Origin: Mucilaginibacter mali
GTDB taxonomy: Bacteria > Bacteroidota > Bacteroidia > Sphingobacteriales > Sphingobacteriaceae
Assembly: GCF_013283875.1 (NCBI RefSeq)
Contig: NZ_CP054139.1
Span: 3,348,001-3,412,000 of the forward strand
Length of the DNA: 64,000 bases
Reading direction: 5' to 3'
Part shown: positions 41,308 through 50,870 of the stretch, piece by piece
How the letters are laid out: every line of letters starts with the position of its first letter
Numbering within the stretch: the first letter of the stretch is position 1
Program-made: the position numbers and the translations under genes
The notes under the pieces: model-generated
Told to the model about the DNA's origin: nothing
Databases searched by the model: none
Seen by the model: only the letters and a program-made list of their open reading frames with translations

Positions 41308-42714
41308 TCACTTCAATTCATCCAATGTCCTGAACAGTTTCTGCCGCATGGCGCTGGTCGATCCGCCATAGTTGTTCACGATGATTGCAAAGCAATACTC
41401 GCGGCCATTTTTTGTTTGATAGCCGGCATATGAAAGGCCATTGTTAATGGTCCCGCTCTTCATTTTCATGCCATTGTAGGTGGGCAAGCTTTCGTAATAA
41501 TCAGGGAACCAGGCTTCTGGCTTTACTGTTTTCAATACCTGGGCCAGGGTTTTGGTGGTCACTCTGTCGCCGGGCGATAGGCCGCTGCCGTCAACAATGT
41601 TCAGCGCGTCGGGGTCAATACCGCGGGCTTTCCAAAAGTCCTGCAATACTTTTACGCCGTTCATGGTCGATACCGGTTGACCTGCCTTCCAGGCCAATGT
41701 TTTCAATAGTTGTTCGGCATACAGATTGATGCTTTTTTGGTTGAGCCAATAGATGATCTTACTTAACTGTGGCGATGCGATGCTTGTTAATGTGGTTCGC
41801 ATAGCAGGCATTAGTTGACCTGTGGCTACTAATGATGCTGCCGAGGCTGGCCCACCGGTAATAAACCCTAAACGCCTTAAAGTATCAGCCAGGCGAAAGG
41901 CTGCATCAAAAGCGGGATCGGGCAAAGCTGCCGAGATACTTTTTTTAGACTGATCGGCAGCGTAAGTACCGCGCAGGTAAAATATTTGATTACCAAGGGG
42001 TAAAAAGGCGTAGGCCTTATCGCCGGTACCAGCCGGGGCGTTCAGTAATTCGCTTTTAAACTGGTAATAAGGCATGGCGGGTACAGTGTTGCCTATACCT
42101 ATAAGGCTACCAACAGAACCTGTCTTTAGTTTGATATCAAACTGATTCTCTCGCCAAACTAAGCCCGATGTACCCGTGCCATAGTAATTGCCCACATCTT
42201 GCCAGATCCATCCTTCGGGAATACTTTGCGTACCAAAAACCGATTCGTCGCCAATGATACGGCCGGCGATTTTTTTAATTCCCGCTTTTTGTATAGACGA
42301 TACTATTGCAGCAAGTACTACACGTTCTTTGGTGTTTTCCCAGCGCCAGCTGCCCAGGGTAGGGTCGCCGCTGCCTTTAATGATGATATCGCCGTTCAGG
42401 GTACCATCGGCAGCAATGCTACCGCTGTAGCCTACCTGGGTTTGGTATTGAAAATCTTTCCCCAGCAAATAAAAAGCAGTAGCAGATGTTACCGTTTTCA
42501 GGGTAGATGCCGTAGCCAGGCCCATATCGGGGTTAGCAGCGAACACTACATCGCCCGTCTTAGCATCCATCACAGTTAATGATACCGACGCGTAGCGGCA
42601 CTGACTATCCTGTTGCAGGCGGTTAAAAGCTGTACGTAGTTTAAGCGGCAGGTCCTGCGCGCTGGCTATGCCGGCTACGAACAGTATATTAATTATCAGT
42701 ACTAATTTCCTCAT
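41308..42714 (-). CDS. dacB: D-alanyl-D-alanine carboxypeptidase/endopeptidase (PBP4, peptidase S13)
   Basis: A 468-residue secreted enzyme that trims peptidoglycan cross-links in the periplasm. A signal peptide (MRKLVLIINILFVAGIASAQ) precedes the transpeptidase motifs: Ser70-Thr-Leu-Lys73 in TASTLKTVTSA, the SxN-like site in VDGSGLSPGD, and the KTG box as MKSGTINNG. An inserted domain between residues about 90 and 290 is typical of class C type PBP4. Its start overlaps the end of the permease gene by 26 bases, so the two are co-transcribed and coupled. Confidence 0.93.
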   Translation of the reverse strand: MRKLVLIINILFVAGIASAQDLPLKLRTAFNRLQQDSQCRYASVSLTVMDAKTGDVVFAANPDMGLATASTLKTVTSATAFYLLGKDFQYQTQVGYSGSIAADGTLNGDIIIKGSGDPTLGSWRWENTKERVVLAAIVSSIQKAGIKKIAGRIIGDESVFGTQSIPEGWIWQDVGNYYGTGTSGLVWRENQFDIKLKTGSVGSLIGIGNTVPAMPYYQFKSELLNAPAGTGDKAYAFLPLGNQIFYLRGTYAADQSKKSISAALPDPAFDAAFRLADTLRRLGFITGGPASAASLVATGQLMPAMRTTLTSIASPQLSKIIYWLNQKSINLYAEQLLKTLAWKAGQPVSTMNGVKVLQDFWKARGIDPDALNIVDGSGLSPGDRVTTKTLAQVLKTVKPEAWFPDYYESLPTYNGMKMKSGTINNGLSYAGYQTKNGREYCFAIIVNNYGGSTSAMRQKLFRTLDELK

Positions 42715-44152
42715 TTTTGATATAACGCTTAGCCAGGTAATAAATTGGGATACCCGCTAAAACTATATATAAACCACCCCACGAGTATTGTGGTTTGTAG
42801 ATCAGTAATAAAATACAGAAAGAAATCCCCATCAGCACATAAATAGCCGGCAGGAACGGGTAACCGAAAGCTTTATATGGGCGCTCGGCATTGGGGCGCT
42901 CTTTACGCAGGATGAAGATCCCGATAATGGTCAGCACGTAGAAGATCACCACCACCAGCGATATCATATCCAGCAGATCGCCATAGGTGCCGCTCAGGCA
43001 AAGCACAGCGGCTACCGCGCACTGTATCCACAAACCGAATGAAGGCACTGCGGCATTGTTCAATGTACCGGCTTTTTTAAAGAACAAACCATCCTTAGCC
43101 ATGGTATAGTATACACGTGCCCCTGCCAGGATCAATCCGTTGTTACAGCCGAAGGTAGATATCATGATCATTACGGCGATCACCATGGTACCGATGTTTC
43201 CGAATATCACCGTCGATGCCGATACCGCCACACGGTCCTTTTCGGCGTTAACGATATCGTGCAGGGGCAATACGCCGGTATACATGATATTGGCCGATAC
43301 ATAGATCACCGTAACGATCAGTGTACCCAAAAATAAACTCAGGCCGATATTGCGTTTCGGGTTCTTCATCTCGCCGGCTATAAAGGTTACGCTGTTCCAG
43401 GCATCGCTGCTGAAGATAGAGCCTACCATCGAGGCAGCTATAGCGCCCAGCGCGGCACCAGTTGTTAAGGTGGTGATAGTGCCATCTTTAGCCAAGTTGT
43501 GCAAACTCCAGGCATTGGTCCAGTTGGCGTGCCAAACCTCGGGGTTGCGCATAATAAAACCAAATACGATCAGTCCGAATAAACTCAACAGTTTGGTAAG
43601 TGTAAAGGTAGTTTGGATGATCTTGCCGCTTTTTACACCACGGGTATTGATAAAAGTGAGCAGAACTATCAGCAATATCGATACCAGTTGGGCGGCGTTC
43701 AGCGCGAATACATGCGGCGTGCCATCGGCTTTTGCACCCCAGGTAAACTGGTACAGGATATGATCTTCGCTTACAGGCGGATAAAGGTAAGCCAAAAACT
43801 TAGAGAAAGCCACGCCAACGGCAGCAATAGTGCCGGTTTGTATTACAGCGAAGAAACTCCAGCCATATAAAAAGGCAATGAGTTTGTTATATGATTCCTT
43901 CAGATAAATATACTGACCGCCGGCTTTGGGGAACATGCCGCTTAACTCGCCATAACTTACGGCGGCGGTCAAAGTCATAAAACCGGTGATGAGCCATACC
44001 AGTATCAGCCAGCCCGACGAGCCTACGTTGCGCACAATATCGGCACTAACAATAAAAATACCCGAGCCTATCATAGATCCGGCTACCAGCATGGTACCAT
44101 CCAATAGGCCCAGCGCGTGTTTCAGTTTTGGTTTATCCGAGTTTTCCTGCAT
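42689..44152 (-). CDS. APC-family amino-acid permease
   Basis: An integral membrane protein of 487 residues and about 12 helices. LLDGTMLVAGSMIGSGIFIV is the conserved first helix with the GSGI motif, and SYGELSGMFPKAGGQYIYLK follows. The start is ATG at 44152; a TTG two codons earlier also opens the frame. Members exchange or import amino acids, in the branch with LAT/YkfD-like transporters. The C-terminus (KNEEISTDN) overlaps the 5' end of dacB on the same strand. Confidence 0.92.
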   Translation of the reverse strand: MQENSDKPKLKHALGLLDGTMLVAGSMIGSGIFIVSADIVRNVGSSGWLILVWLITGFMTLTAAVSYGELSGMFPKAGGQYIYLKESYNKLIAFLYGWSFFAVIQTGTIAAVGVAFSKFLAYLYPPVSEDHILYQFTWGAKADGTPHVFALNAAQLVSILLIVLLTFINTRGVKSGKIIQTTFTLTKLLSLFGLIVFGFIMRNPEVWHANWTNAWSLHNLAKDGTITTLTTGAALGAIAASMVGSIFSSDAWNSVTFIAGEMKNPKRNIGLSLFLGTLIVTVIYVSANIMYTGVLPLHDIVNAEKDRVAVSASTVIFGNIGTMVIAVMIMISTFGCNNGLILAGARVYYTMAKDGLFFKKAGTLNNAAVPSFGLWIQCAVAAVLCLSGTYGDLLDMISLVVVIFYVLTIIGIFILRKERPNAERPYKAFGYPFLPAIYVLMGISFCILLLIYKPQYSWGGLYIVLAGIPIYYLAKRYIKNEEISTDN

Positions 44153-44158
44153 CTGCAA

Positions 44159-44476
44159 TAAAAGGTTTAATGAAAGGTTTAAAGCCCTAAACTATTAAAA
44201 AAGATCAGATATTTTATTTCCGTTATTTATTAATTCCGTTACATACGGGGTAAAAGGCATTTATTAACACCACTTTTTACGGTCTGAGATTATTCCCAAT
44301 CAGCTTCTAAAACCCCGTAAAGAGGGTGTTTCCTGTATATTCAATATATTCTTTCATATATTCCATATAGTCTTTCATTATTAACAAAATAAGTTTGGTA
44401 ATTAGGCATTAAGCACTATTTTTACGTCCTTTCGTTTTTTAACGTAAAAACAAAATAATAAACCTAATAGAGAACT
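44159..44476. other. intergenic region between permease and pyrophosphatase
   Basis: A 318-base AT-rich spacer between divergent genes. It holds the hppA promoter at 44394-44424 and imperfect repeats of TATATTCT / TTTCATATATTCCATATAG near 44341-44380, with no open frame worth reporting. Confidence 0.7.
44394..44424 (+). promoter_or_regulatory. Bacteroidota-type promoter for hppA
   Basis: TTTG (44394-44397), exactly 19 bases, then TATTTTTA (44417-44424), one mismatch from TAnnTTTG. The ATG is at 44477, giving a leader of about 45 bases. Confidence 0.65.
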
Positions 44477-46735
44477 ATGGATTTTTTGAACACTTACTTA
44501 ATTTATCTTATTCCCGTATTTGGCCTCATCGGTATCCTGTTTATGATCAGTAAATCGCTGTGGGTGAGCAAGCAGGACGCCGGCGACAAGAACATGAGCG
44601 AACTGGCCGGGTACATTGCCGATGGCGCGATGGCATTTTTACGCGCCGAGTGGAAGATCCTTAGTTACTTTGTAATTATAGCCGCGTTATTGCTGGCTTA
44701 TTCAGGCACTACGGTAGAAAATTCGAGCCCGCTGATAGCGATATCGTTTATCGTGGGCGCTTTCCTTTCTGCTTTCGCGGGTTTTGTGGGCATGCGTATC
44801 GCTACCAAAGCTAACGTTCGCACTACGCAGGCCGCAAAAACCAGTTTATCGCAGGCGTTGAAAGTATCATTTACTGGTGGTACTGTAATGGGTTTGGGCG
44901 TGGCTGGTCTGGCTATCATCGGCCTTGGCTCGCTGTTCATCGTATTTTACACCATGTACGTAGTGAATGTTACCGGTAGCAGCGTTAACGGCCCCGCAAT
45001 GGAGAAAGCGCTGGAAGTACTGGCCGGTTTCTCGCTGGGTGCCGAATCTATCGCCCTGTTTGCCCGTGTGGGTGGCGGTATCTACACCAAAGCTGCCGAC
45101 GTTGGCGCCGACCTTGTAGGTAAAGTTGAAGCTGGTATCCCTGAGGACGACGTGCGCAACCCCGCTACCATTGCCGATAACGTAGGCGATAACGTAGGTG
45201 ACGTTGCCGGTATGGGCGCCGATCTGTTCGGATCGTACGTGGCTACTATGCTGGCTACCATGGTGCTGGGCCGCGAATTAGTGGGTGCTGATGGTAATTC
45301 TTTACATGACAATTTTGGAGGCATTGGTCCGGTTTTATTACCAATGGTGATTGCCGGTTTAGGGTTAATATTCTCGATTGTTGGTGCAGCATTTGTTCGT
45401 ATTAAAAACGAGACTGATAATGTGCAAAGAGCTTTAAATATTGGCAACTGGGCATCTATTATTTTTACAACCATTGCTACATTTTTTGTAGTGAACTGGA
45501 TGTTACCATCCGGAAGCATGCATATGCTGCGTGACGAGGACAGTGCGCATGTTGTAAAGCTTGGCGTTTCACAATTCGATAAAACAGGGGTATTCCTTTC
45601 CATTGTGGTAGGTTTAGTGGTAGGTACCTTAATGTCTATTATTACCGAATATTATACCGCTATGGGCAAACGCCCGGTATTGAGCATCATTAACCAATCA
45701 TCAACAGGCCACGCTACCAATATTATTGGCGGTTTGGCTATCGGGATGGAATCGACCGTGATGCCGATCTTAGTACTGGCAGCCGGTATATATGGTTCGT
45801 ACCATTTTGCAGGATTATATGGTGTATCTATCGCCGCTGCGGGTATGATGTCGACCACCGCTATGCAATTAGCTATCGACGCGTTCGGCCCAATTGCCGA
45901 TAACGCCGGTGGTATAGCCGAAATGAGCCAGCTACCCGAAGAAGTGCGCCACCGTACCGATAACCTGGATGCTGTAGGTAACACTACCGCTGCTACCGGT
46001 AAAGGTTTCGCTATCGCTTCGGCTGCTTTAACCTCGCTGGCTCTGTTCGCCGCTTTCGTAGGTGTTGCAGGTATCGACCATATCGATATTTATAAAGCCG
46101 ACGTATTGGCCGGCCTATTCATAGGCGGTATGATCCCATTCATCTTCTCGGCCCTGTGTATCTCGGCCGTAGGCCGTGCGGCCATGTCGATGGTACACGA
46201 AGTTCGCCGCCAGTTCCGCGAGATCCCGGGCATTATGGAGTACAAGGCAAAACCTGAGTACGAGAAATGCGTGGAGATATCAACCCAGGCATCGATCCGC
46301 GAGATGGTTGCCCCGGGCATGATCGCGCTGATCACCCCGATCATTATCGGTTTCGCTTTCGGCCCCGAAGTATTGGGCGGCTTATTAGCTGGTGTTACCG
46401 TATCGGGCGTACTGATGGGTATCTTCCAAAGTAATGCCGGTGGTGCATGGGATAATGCTAAAAAATCGTTTGAAAAAGGCGTGGAGATTAACGGCGAGAT
46501 CTACTACAAAAAATCAGAGCCGCACAAAGCATCGGTTACCGGTGATACCGTAGGCGATCCCTTCAAAGATACTTCAGGCCCATCTATGAATATCCTGATC
46601 AAACTGATGTCGATCGTATCGCTGGTTATCGCGCCGCACCTGCACAAAGAGGTGAATGGTAATGAGCGTCTGCAAAAGGAATTGCAGCAACGATCGAACA
46701 TTACGCATACTATACATGTGGATAAGAAAGCGTAA
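44477..46735 (+). CDS. hppA: membrane-bound ion-pumping pyrophosphatase
   Basis: A 752-residue pump of about 16 helices that uses pyrophosphate hydrolysis to move Na+ and/or H+. [18 protein letters not shown] and [19 protein letters not shown] are the substrate-binding DxxxxxxxD loops. The segment [18 protein letters not shown] has Ala where K+-independent pumps carry Lys, so this is a K+-dependent type; in Bacteroidota these are usually Na+ or Na+/H+ pumps, which the sequence alone does not separate. A stretch from about 45290 to 45690 uses more AT-rich codons than the rest. A perfect terminator follows. Confidence 0.95.
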   Translation: MDFLNTYLIYLIPVFGLIGILFMISKSLWVSKQDAGDKNMSELAGYIADGAMAFLRAEWKILSYFVIIAALLLAYSGTTVENSSPLIAISFIVGAFLSAFAGFVGMRIATKANVRTTQAAKTSLSQALKVSFTGGTVMGLGVAGLAIIGLGSLFIVFYTMYVVNVTGSSVNGPAMEKALEVLAGFSLGAESIALFARVGGGIYTKAADVGADLVGKVEAGIPEDDVRNPATIADNVGDNVGDVAGMGADLFGSYVATMLATMVLGRELVGADGNSLHDNFGGIGPVLLPMVIAGLGLIFSIVGAAFVRIKNETDNVQRALNIGNWASIIFTTIATFFVVNWMLPSGSMHMLRDEDSAHVVKLGVSQFDKTGVFLSIVVGLVVGTLMSIITEYYTAMGKRPVLSIINQSSTGHATNIIGGLAIGMESTVMPILVLAAGIYGSYHFAGLYGVSIAAAGMMSTTAMQLAIDAFGPIADNAGGIAEMSQLPEEVRHRTDNLDAVGNTTAATGKGFAIASAALTSLALFAAFVGVAGIDHIDIYKADVLAGLFIGGMIPFIFSALCISAVGRAAMSMVHEVRRQFREIPGIMEYKAKPEYEKCVEISTQASIREMVAPGMIALITPIIIGFAFGPEVLGGLLAGVTVSGVLMGIFQSNAGGAWDNAKKSFEKGVEINGEIYYKKSEPHKASVTGDTVGDPFKDTSGPSMNILIKLMSIVSLVIAPHLHKEVNGNERLQKELQQRSNITHTIHVDKKA

Positions 46736-46749
46736 GTATCTTTTTAATA

Positions 46750-46790
46750 AAACGCAGAAGGGCGCTCAAATTGAGCGCCCTTCTGCGTTT
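46750..46790. terminator. 20-bp stem terminator after hppA
   Basis: AAACGCAGAAGGGCGCTCAA (46750-46769) and TTGAGCGCCCTTCTGCGTTT (46771-46790) are perfect complements around one base. The upper part melts to an AAATT loop. It lies between hppA and the convergent relE-like gene and can serve both. Confidence 0.88.
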
Positions 46791-46811
46791 GTATACCTTA
46801 TAATTAACCTA

Positions 46812-47069
46812 TTAATTATAAATATCCCTCCTATGACCAAGGGCAACAACATCTATTAATAGTATCTTATCAAAGATCTCGTAAATAATGCGATAGTCGT
46901 TTACCCTGATGCGGTAAGCTTCACGACCTTTCAACTTCTTGCAATTATTGGGCCGTGGATCGGTAGCCAATCCTTCTATAGCTTCTATCAGCTTAACGGC
47001 AACATTATCCGTCAATTTATTCAATTGCTTTTGAGCCGTTTTTGAAATGGTGATCTGATGGATTGGCAT
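46812..47069 (-). CDS. RelE/ParE-family toxin
   Basis: An 85-residue toxin. ITISKTAQKQLNKLTDNVA is the first strand and helix, LKGREAYRIRVNDYRIIYEI the RelE core with its basic residues, and VVALGHRRDIYN the C-terminal strand with the Arg/Tyr of the mRNA-cleaving members. Length and ends match the RelE/YoeB-like group of mRNA interferases. The upstream antitoxin overlaps by one base (TAATG). Confidence 0.9.
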   Translation of the reverse strand: MPIHQITISKTAQKQLNKLTDNVAVKLIEAIEGLATDPRPNNCKKLKGREAYRIRVNDYRIIYEIFDKILLIDVVALGHRRDIYN

Positions 47070-47269
47070 TATTTTGCAGCACGTTGCTTCAAATAAGCAT
47101 CGAACGGCATCGAGGACTCATTCGCGTTCTTAACTTTATCATAAAGTTTAACATCATCCATATCCTCCAATTCCTGTATCATACGTTCGTATTCATCCAC
47201 AGGTAAAACAACAGATATCCGCTCGCCGTTTTCGTTGGTTATGTATTGAGGTCTTACTAAAGTTAGCAT
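47069..47269 (-). CDS. Phd/YefM-like antitoxin
   Basis: A 66-residue protein. MLTLVRPQYITNENGERISV followed by LPVDEYERMIQELEDMDD gives the Phd/YefM N-terminal strand and helix; the acidic and Lys-rich tail covers the toxin. It lies directly ahead of the RelE-like gene, overlapping by one base. A similar but solitary protein lies at 21491-21676. Confidence 0.85.
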   Translation of the reverse strand: MLTLVRPQYITNENGERISVVLPVDEYERMIQELEDMDDVKLYDKVKNANESSMPFDAYLKQRAAK

Positions 47270-47329
47270 GATCTTTTATTTAGTAAGTAAATTTACGAAA
47301 ACAAGTCTGTTTATACAACAAGCCGATTT

Positions 47330-47584
47330 CTACAAACTTCCCGTCAAATATCCCTGTATCTGGTTACAACTTACTAAAAAAGGTTTATCAGTAATAACAA
47401 TATCAACCTGCTGCCCATTGATGGTATAAGTACCCACTATCTTGCTGCCCAGTAATGGTACGCTGATGGTACCCGAAGTTTCATCGCCGCTGAAAGTGCC
47501 GCCCTGCGTTTGCACTTTAGTGCGCAGGCTGTTGATCAGGTCGGCGGCGGGCTGTGTAAAAGGTATATTGATATTGCAAGCCAT
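47330..47584 (-). CDS. small protein of unknown function
   Basis: An 84-residue protein, MACNINIPFTQPAADLINSL at the start and TISVPLLGSKIVGTYTINGQ further on. It reads as a helix followed by a beta-rich half, with no signal peptide. Codon use matches the neighbours and there is no opposing gene, so it is likely real. No family is recognised. Confidence 0.6.
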   Translation of the reverse strand: MACNINIPFTQPAADLINSLRTKVQTQGGTFSGDETSGTISVPLLGSKIVGTYTINGQQVDIVITDKPFLVSCNQIQGYLTGSL

Positions 47585-47677
47585 GGTAATTTTTTTAGAA
47601 CGGGCAATGTTAGGTAATTTTTCGGATACCCGTATGTTGTTTTAACGAATGGTTTGTGATAAAGTTTGACCAAACAG

Positions 47678-47709
47678 TTTTCGTAGTATCCGTCAATCTT
47701 GTAGCTTTG
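47678..47709 (+). promoter_or_regulatory. promoter for ctlX
   Basis: TTTT at 47678-47681 and a perfect TAGCTTTG at 47702-47709 with a 20-base spacer. The ctlX ATG follows 17 bases later. Confidence 0.55.
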
Positions 47710-47726
47710 TTATCATACCTAAAAAC

Positions 47727-48647
47727 ATGAACTACCCTACCACCCTATTGATGATACGCCCGGTTAGCTTTGGCTTTAACCCGCAAACGGCAGGCAGCAA
47801 CGCGTTCCAAAAAGCCGATGCTGAACAGCAGCAGGTGCAGGATAAAGCCTTGCAGGAGTTTGATAACTTTGTGAGCATCCTGCGCGCGAATGGCGTTAAC
47901 GTGATTGTTATTGATGATACTGCCGAGCCGCATACGCCCGATTCCATCTTCCCTAACAACTGGGTGTCGTTCCATAGTACAGGTGATATTTTGCTGTACC
48001 CCATGCAGGCCGAGAACCGTCGGCTGGAGCGCCGTGAAGATATCATTACCCAACTGGAAGACCAGTTTGCAGTGCGCCATGTGATAGACCTGAGCCGCTA
48101 CGAACAGCAGCACAAGTTTTTAGAAGGTACCGGCAGCATGGTTTTAGATCGCGAAAATCAACTGGCCTATGCCTGCCTTTCGCCGCGCACCGATAAGGAT
48201 GTGCTTGACGATTTTTGCAGGCAAACCGGCTACAGCCCGGTGCTGTTTCACGCTTTTGATCAACACGGACAGGCCATTTACCATACTAACGTACTGATGT
48301 GCATGGCCGAACGCTTTGTGGTGATCTGCCTCGATAGTATTACCGACCCAAAGGAGCGCGAGACGGTGGTAGCTTCATTCTACAGCACGCAGAAGAACAT
48401 CTTCGATATCAGCTTTGAGCAGATGAACCAGTTTGCCGGTAATATGCTGGAGGTTTTTAATGCCGAGGGTGAAAGCCTGCTGGTAATGTCGGGCAGTGCT
48501 TACCGATCGTTATCACCGCAACAGGTGCATACCCTGCAGCAGTTCTCGCGATTGGTTTATGCAGATATACCTACCATTGAGCGTAATGGCGGGGGAAGCG
48601 CGAGATGTATGATGGCAGAGGTGAGGTTGGTGCCGCTTGGGCAGTGA
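47727..48647 (+). CDS. ctlX: CtlX-like citrulline/arginine-modifying hydrolase
   Basis: A 306-residue enzyme of the amidinotransferase (pentein) fold. HTPDSIFPNNWVSFH is the substrate loop, the EGTGSMVLD / AYACLSPRTD pair and YHTNVLMCM follow, and the likely nucleophile is Cys294 in GGGSARCMMAEVRL. CtlX-like proteins act on citrulline or related guanidino/ureido compounds; the exact substrate is not evident. Its promoter lies close upstream. Confidence 0.85.
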   Translation: MNYPTTLLMIRPVSFGFNPQTAGSNAFQKADAEQQQVQDKALQEFDNFVSILRANGVNVIVIDDTAEPHTPDSIFPNNWVSFHSTGDILLYPMQAENRRLERREDIITQLEDQFAVRHVIDLSRYEQQHKFLEGTGSMVLDRENQLAYACLSPRTDKDVLDDFCRQTGYSPVLFHAFDQHGQAIYHTNVLMCMAERFVVICLDSITDPKERETVVASFYSTQKNIFDISFEQMNQFAGNMLEVFNAEGESLLVMSGSAYRSLSPQQVHTLQQFSRLVYADIPTIERNGGGSARCMMAEVRLVPLGQ

Positions 48648-48684
48648 TCAGGAAGAATACGATAGCGACATATTTTAAGTATAA

Positions 48685-49275
48685 ATGACCAGGATCATAT
48701 CTTTTGTTTTATTTAACAAACTCACGTTAAGCATGTTTCGCCCAACAGTACAGATATTACCCAATCGTTTTCGTTGCGGTATATCAGAGTATTTTTATTG
48801 GGGCTATACCCTTTTAACAGTCCTTTTCCCATTTGTCGGCTTTGTAGCGCTTCTCAATATCATTTTAGGGGATCCATTAGCTCATCATGAAATAAAATCT
48901 GCGCCCATAATTATGGCCGCTGTCAGCTTCTCTATATTGCTTAATAAAGACTTTTATAATGGTAAGAGTGTACCAAAGCGGATATTAGGATATCAAGTGC
49001 AAAATTTCAGAACTGGCGAAGCCGCAACACCTATCCGGTGCATTGTCAGAAATATCACAATGGTACTTTTACCTATCGAGCTCACATTTATGTTACTTGA
49101 AACACCACGCCGGTTGGGAGATTACATCGCAGGTACCATAGTCGTCGAAACCGAAACAGAAGACCCCAAACGTATACTTATTGAAATTGAAGCGAGTAAA
49201 GGTGAATATGGTAAAACTATTATTTTGACCGCTGTATGTATCGGATTTATTTATGGGATACCTTTTTATTTATAA
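48685..49275 (+). CDS. RDD-like membrane protein
   Basis: A 196-residue protein with three membrane regions. A start at a later ATG (48733) is also possible. NDKGRSVPKRI-type sequence is present as KDFYNGKSVPKRILGYQVQN, with the conserved basic/Gly motif of RDD proteins, and LLETPRRLGDYIAGTIVVE matches the RDD third segment. It ends with a hydrophobic helix. Function unknown. Confidence 0.72.
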   Translation: MTRIISFVLFNKLTLSMFRPTVQILPNRFRCGISEYFYWGYTLLTVLFPFVGFVALLNIILGDPLAHHEIKSAPIIMAAVSFSILLNKDFYNGKSVPKRILGYQVQNFRTGEAATPIRCIVRNITMVLLPIELTFMLLETPRRLGDYIAGTIVVETETEDPKRILIEIEASKGEYGKTIILTAVCIGFIYGIPFYL

Positions 49276-49320
49276 ACAACTATTTAAACTGCTTAAAGCT
49301 TGTTAGTTGAAGATAAAATT

Positions 49321-49408
49321 ATTTAAGCCTGTGGCTTAAATAGCTGAGCTAATTATTTATTTAAGCGGGACGCTTAAAATCAGATGCGACCAAGCTACAA
49401 GCTTGGTC
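49321..49408. repeat. three AAGC-loop-GCTT palindromes, family I-like
   Basis: ATTTAAGCC-TGT-GGCTTAAAT (49321-49341), TTAAGCG-GGA-CGCTTAA (49361-49377) and GACCAAGC-TACAA-GCTTGGTC (49388-49408). They share the AAGC/GCTT core of the array at 36771-36879 and lie between convergent genes as well. Confidence 0.7.
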
Positions 49409-49433
49409 GGGTTTAGCCGGATAATCAATATCC

Positions 49434-50870
49434 TCATTCTATCCACACCACCGAGTTCCCGGTATTAAATTCGTTTTGCTCCCATTGCTTGTTGGTATTG
49501 TCCAGCACCCACTCCCCGTCTACAATAAACTTATAGAGGCATTTGCCGGGTTTAAGGCGAATGCTGATGGTCCAGGTGTCGCCGGTGTGGGCAAGGGTGT
49601 AGCCGCCCTCGTCCCAATCGTTAAAATTGCCGGCCAGGCGCACCGTTTTTGCCCGGTTAAAGCCTTTCAGGGTAAATGTATGATTAGGTTTTACCGATAC
49701 GGAAGAATTGGACTGCCCGTCAAGATTAGCCAGATGCGGGTTCGTCGGGTCGGTCATCCAGCGGCCATCCACAATAAACTTGTACTGGTAATTCCCTGCT
49801 GCCAGGGTATACGGGAAAGCCCAACCGGTGGCGGTTTTCTGCATGTAAATATCGTCGGGTTTCCAATTGTTAAATGTACCGGCAACGCAAACCTTACTGG
49901 CGTTTTTAAAACCATCCAGCTTAAAGTTAACCACCTCACCAAGGCTCAGCACCGATCTGGCCGCACCATTGGCATCCTTGTTGGTAACCGGGTTTTGCGG
50001 GTCGGTTATCCATTCGCCGTCCACCATAAAGCGGTAGGCATAAATACCATCGTGCAGGTATAAAGGCGCCTCCCAGCCATTAAAGGTCCGGCGCAGCGGG
50101 ATTTGATTGATCGCCCAATTATTAAAATTACCAGCCACGCTTACCCTATTGGCCGACGCGTAGCCAGGCAGCTTAAATTTGTAATTATACCGGTAGTAGA
50201 TGGAGTTGGTATTCCCTACGCCATCATCCTGCATAATACGGTTATTCACGTCGACAGTCCAGCCGCCATTGATAATGAATTTGTAGGCATAAATACCGGG
50301 GTCAAGCTTAAGGTCCGTTATCCACCCGCTATCGGTACGTATCATTACGCCTTTGCCGGTACTCCACTCGTTAAAACTACCCGATAACAATACCCTGCGT
50401 GCATTCAGGTTGCCGGGAACAAAAAAACGGGTTAAGCCTGATGGCAGCTCGTGAACACTCACGCGCGAGAAGTTATTAACGCCATACAGCACATCGGCAG
50501 GATAACCGGGGCGTGCATCGCCGCTTTTATTTAATTGCGTGGTGATCTGCAGCGGTGATGCAGGCAGGTTTGTCGACAGATTTTTCAGGGACAGATCGAA
50601 CTGAATAAGGTTATCCTGCAATTTAACCACATTCCAGCCATCCTTTTTCATAGCTGTGTAATCGCCCCGTAAAACCATATCGGCTTTGGCCATACTGATA
50701 CCTGCCGCTTTAAAAATACTATCCAGCTGACTTTTGGGCGAGCGCAGATCGATAAGCAGCACCAGGTGATCCTTCGCCAGCGACAAATTGTTTTTTTGCT
50801 GGGCCGTAGCGTAGTTAATAACGCACAGCATCAGCCAAAACAGGACGATATGTTGCTTTATACCCCTCAT
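49434..50870 (-). CDS. secreted protein with four tandem CBM48-like modules
   Basis: A 478-residue exported protein. A signal peptide (to about YATAQ) and an N-terminal region of about 140 residues, unlike any known module, are followed by four similar CBM48/AMPK-type units starting near residues 145, 230, 311 and 393. Each has an AGxFNxW motif (SGSFNEWS, AGNFNNWA, AGTFNNWK, AGNFNDWD) and a Y-x-(F/Y)-(K/R)-F-(I/M)-(V/I)-(D/N)-G-x-W ending. Such modules bind alpha-glucans (glycogen, starch). No glycosidase domain is present. Its start overlaps the protease stop by four bases, so the two are expressed together. Confidence 0.88.
   Translation of the reverse strand: MRGIKQHIVLFWLMLCVINYATAQQKNNLSLAKDHLVLLIDLRSPKSQLDSIFKAAGISMAKADMVLRGDYTAMKKDGWNVVKLQDNLIQFDLSLKNLSTNLPASPLQITTQLNKSGDARPGYPADVLYGVNNFSRVSVHELPSGLTRFFVPGNLNARRVLLSGSFNEWSTGKGVMIRTDSGWITDLKLDPGIYAYKFIINGGWTVDVNNRIMQDDGVGNTNSIYYRYNYKFKLPGYASANRVSVAGNFNNWAINQIPLRRTFNGWEAPLYLHDGIYAYRFMVDGEWITDPQNPVTNKDANGAARSVLSLGEVVNFKLDGFKNASKVCVAGTFNNWKPDDIYMQKTATGWAFPYTLAAGNYQYKFIVDGRWMTDPTNPHLANLDGQSNSSVSVKPNHTFTLKGFNRAKTVRLAGNFNDWDEGGYTLAHTGDTWTISIRLKPGKCLYKFIVDGEWVLDNTNKQWEQNEFNTGNSVVWIE

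Noticed and set aside
49476..50063. A 195-codon plus-strand frame opposite the CBM48 gene
   Set aside because: It mirrors the repeated modules on the coding strand and its repeats match their periodicity, so it is a shadow and not a gene.
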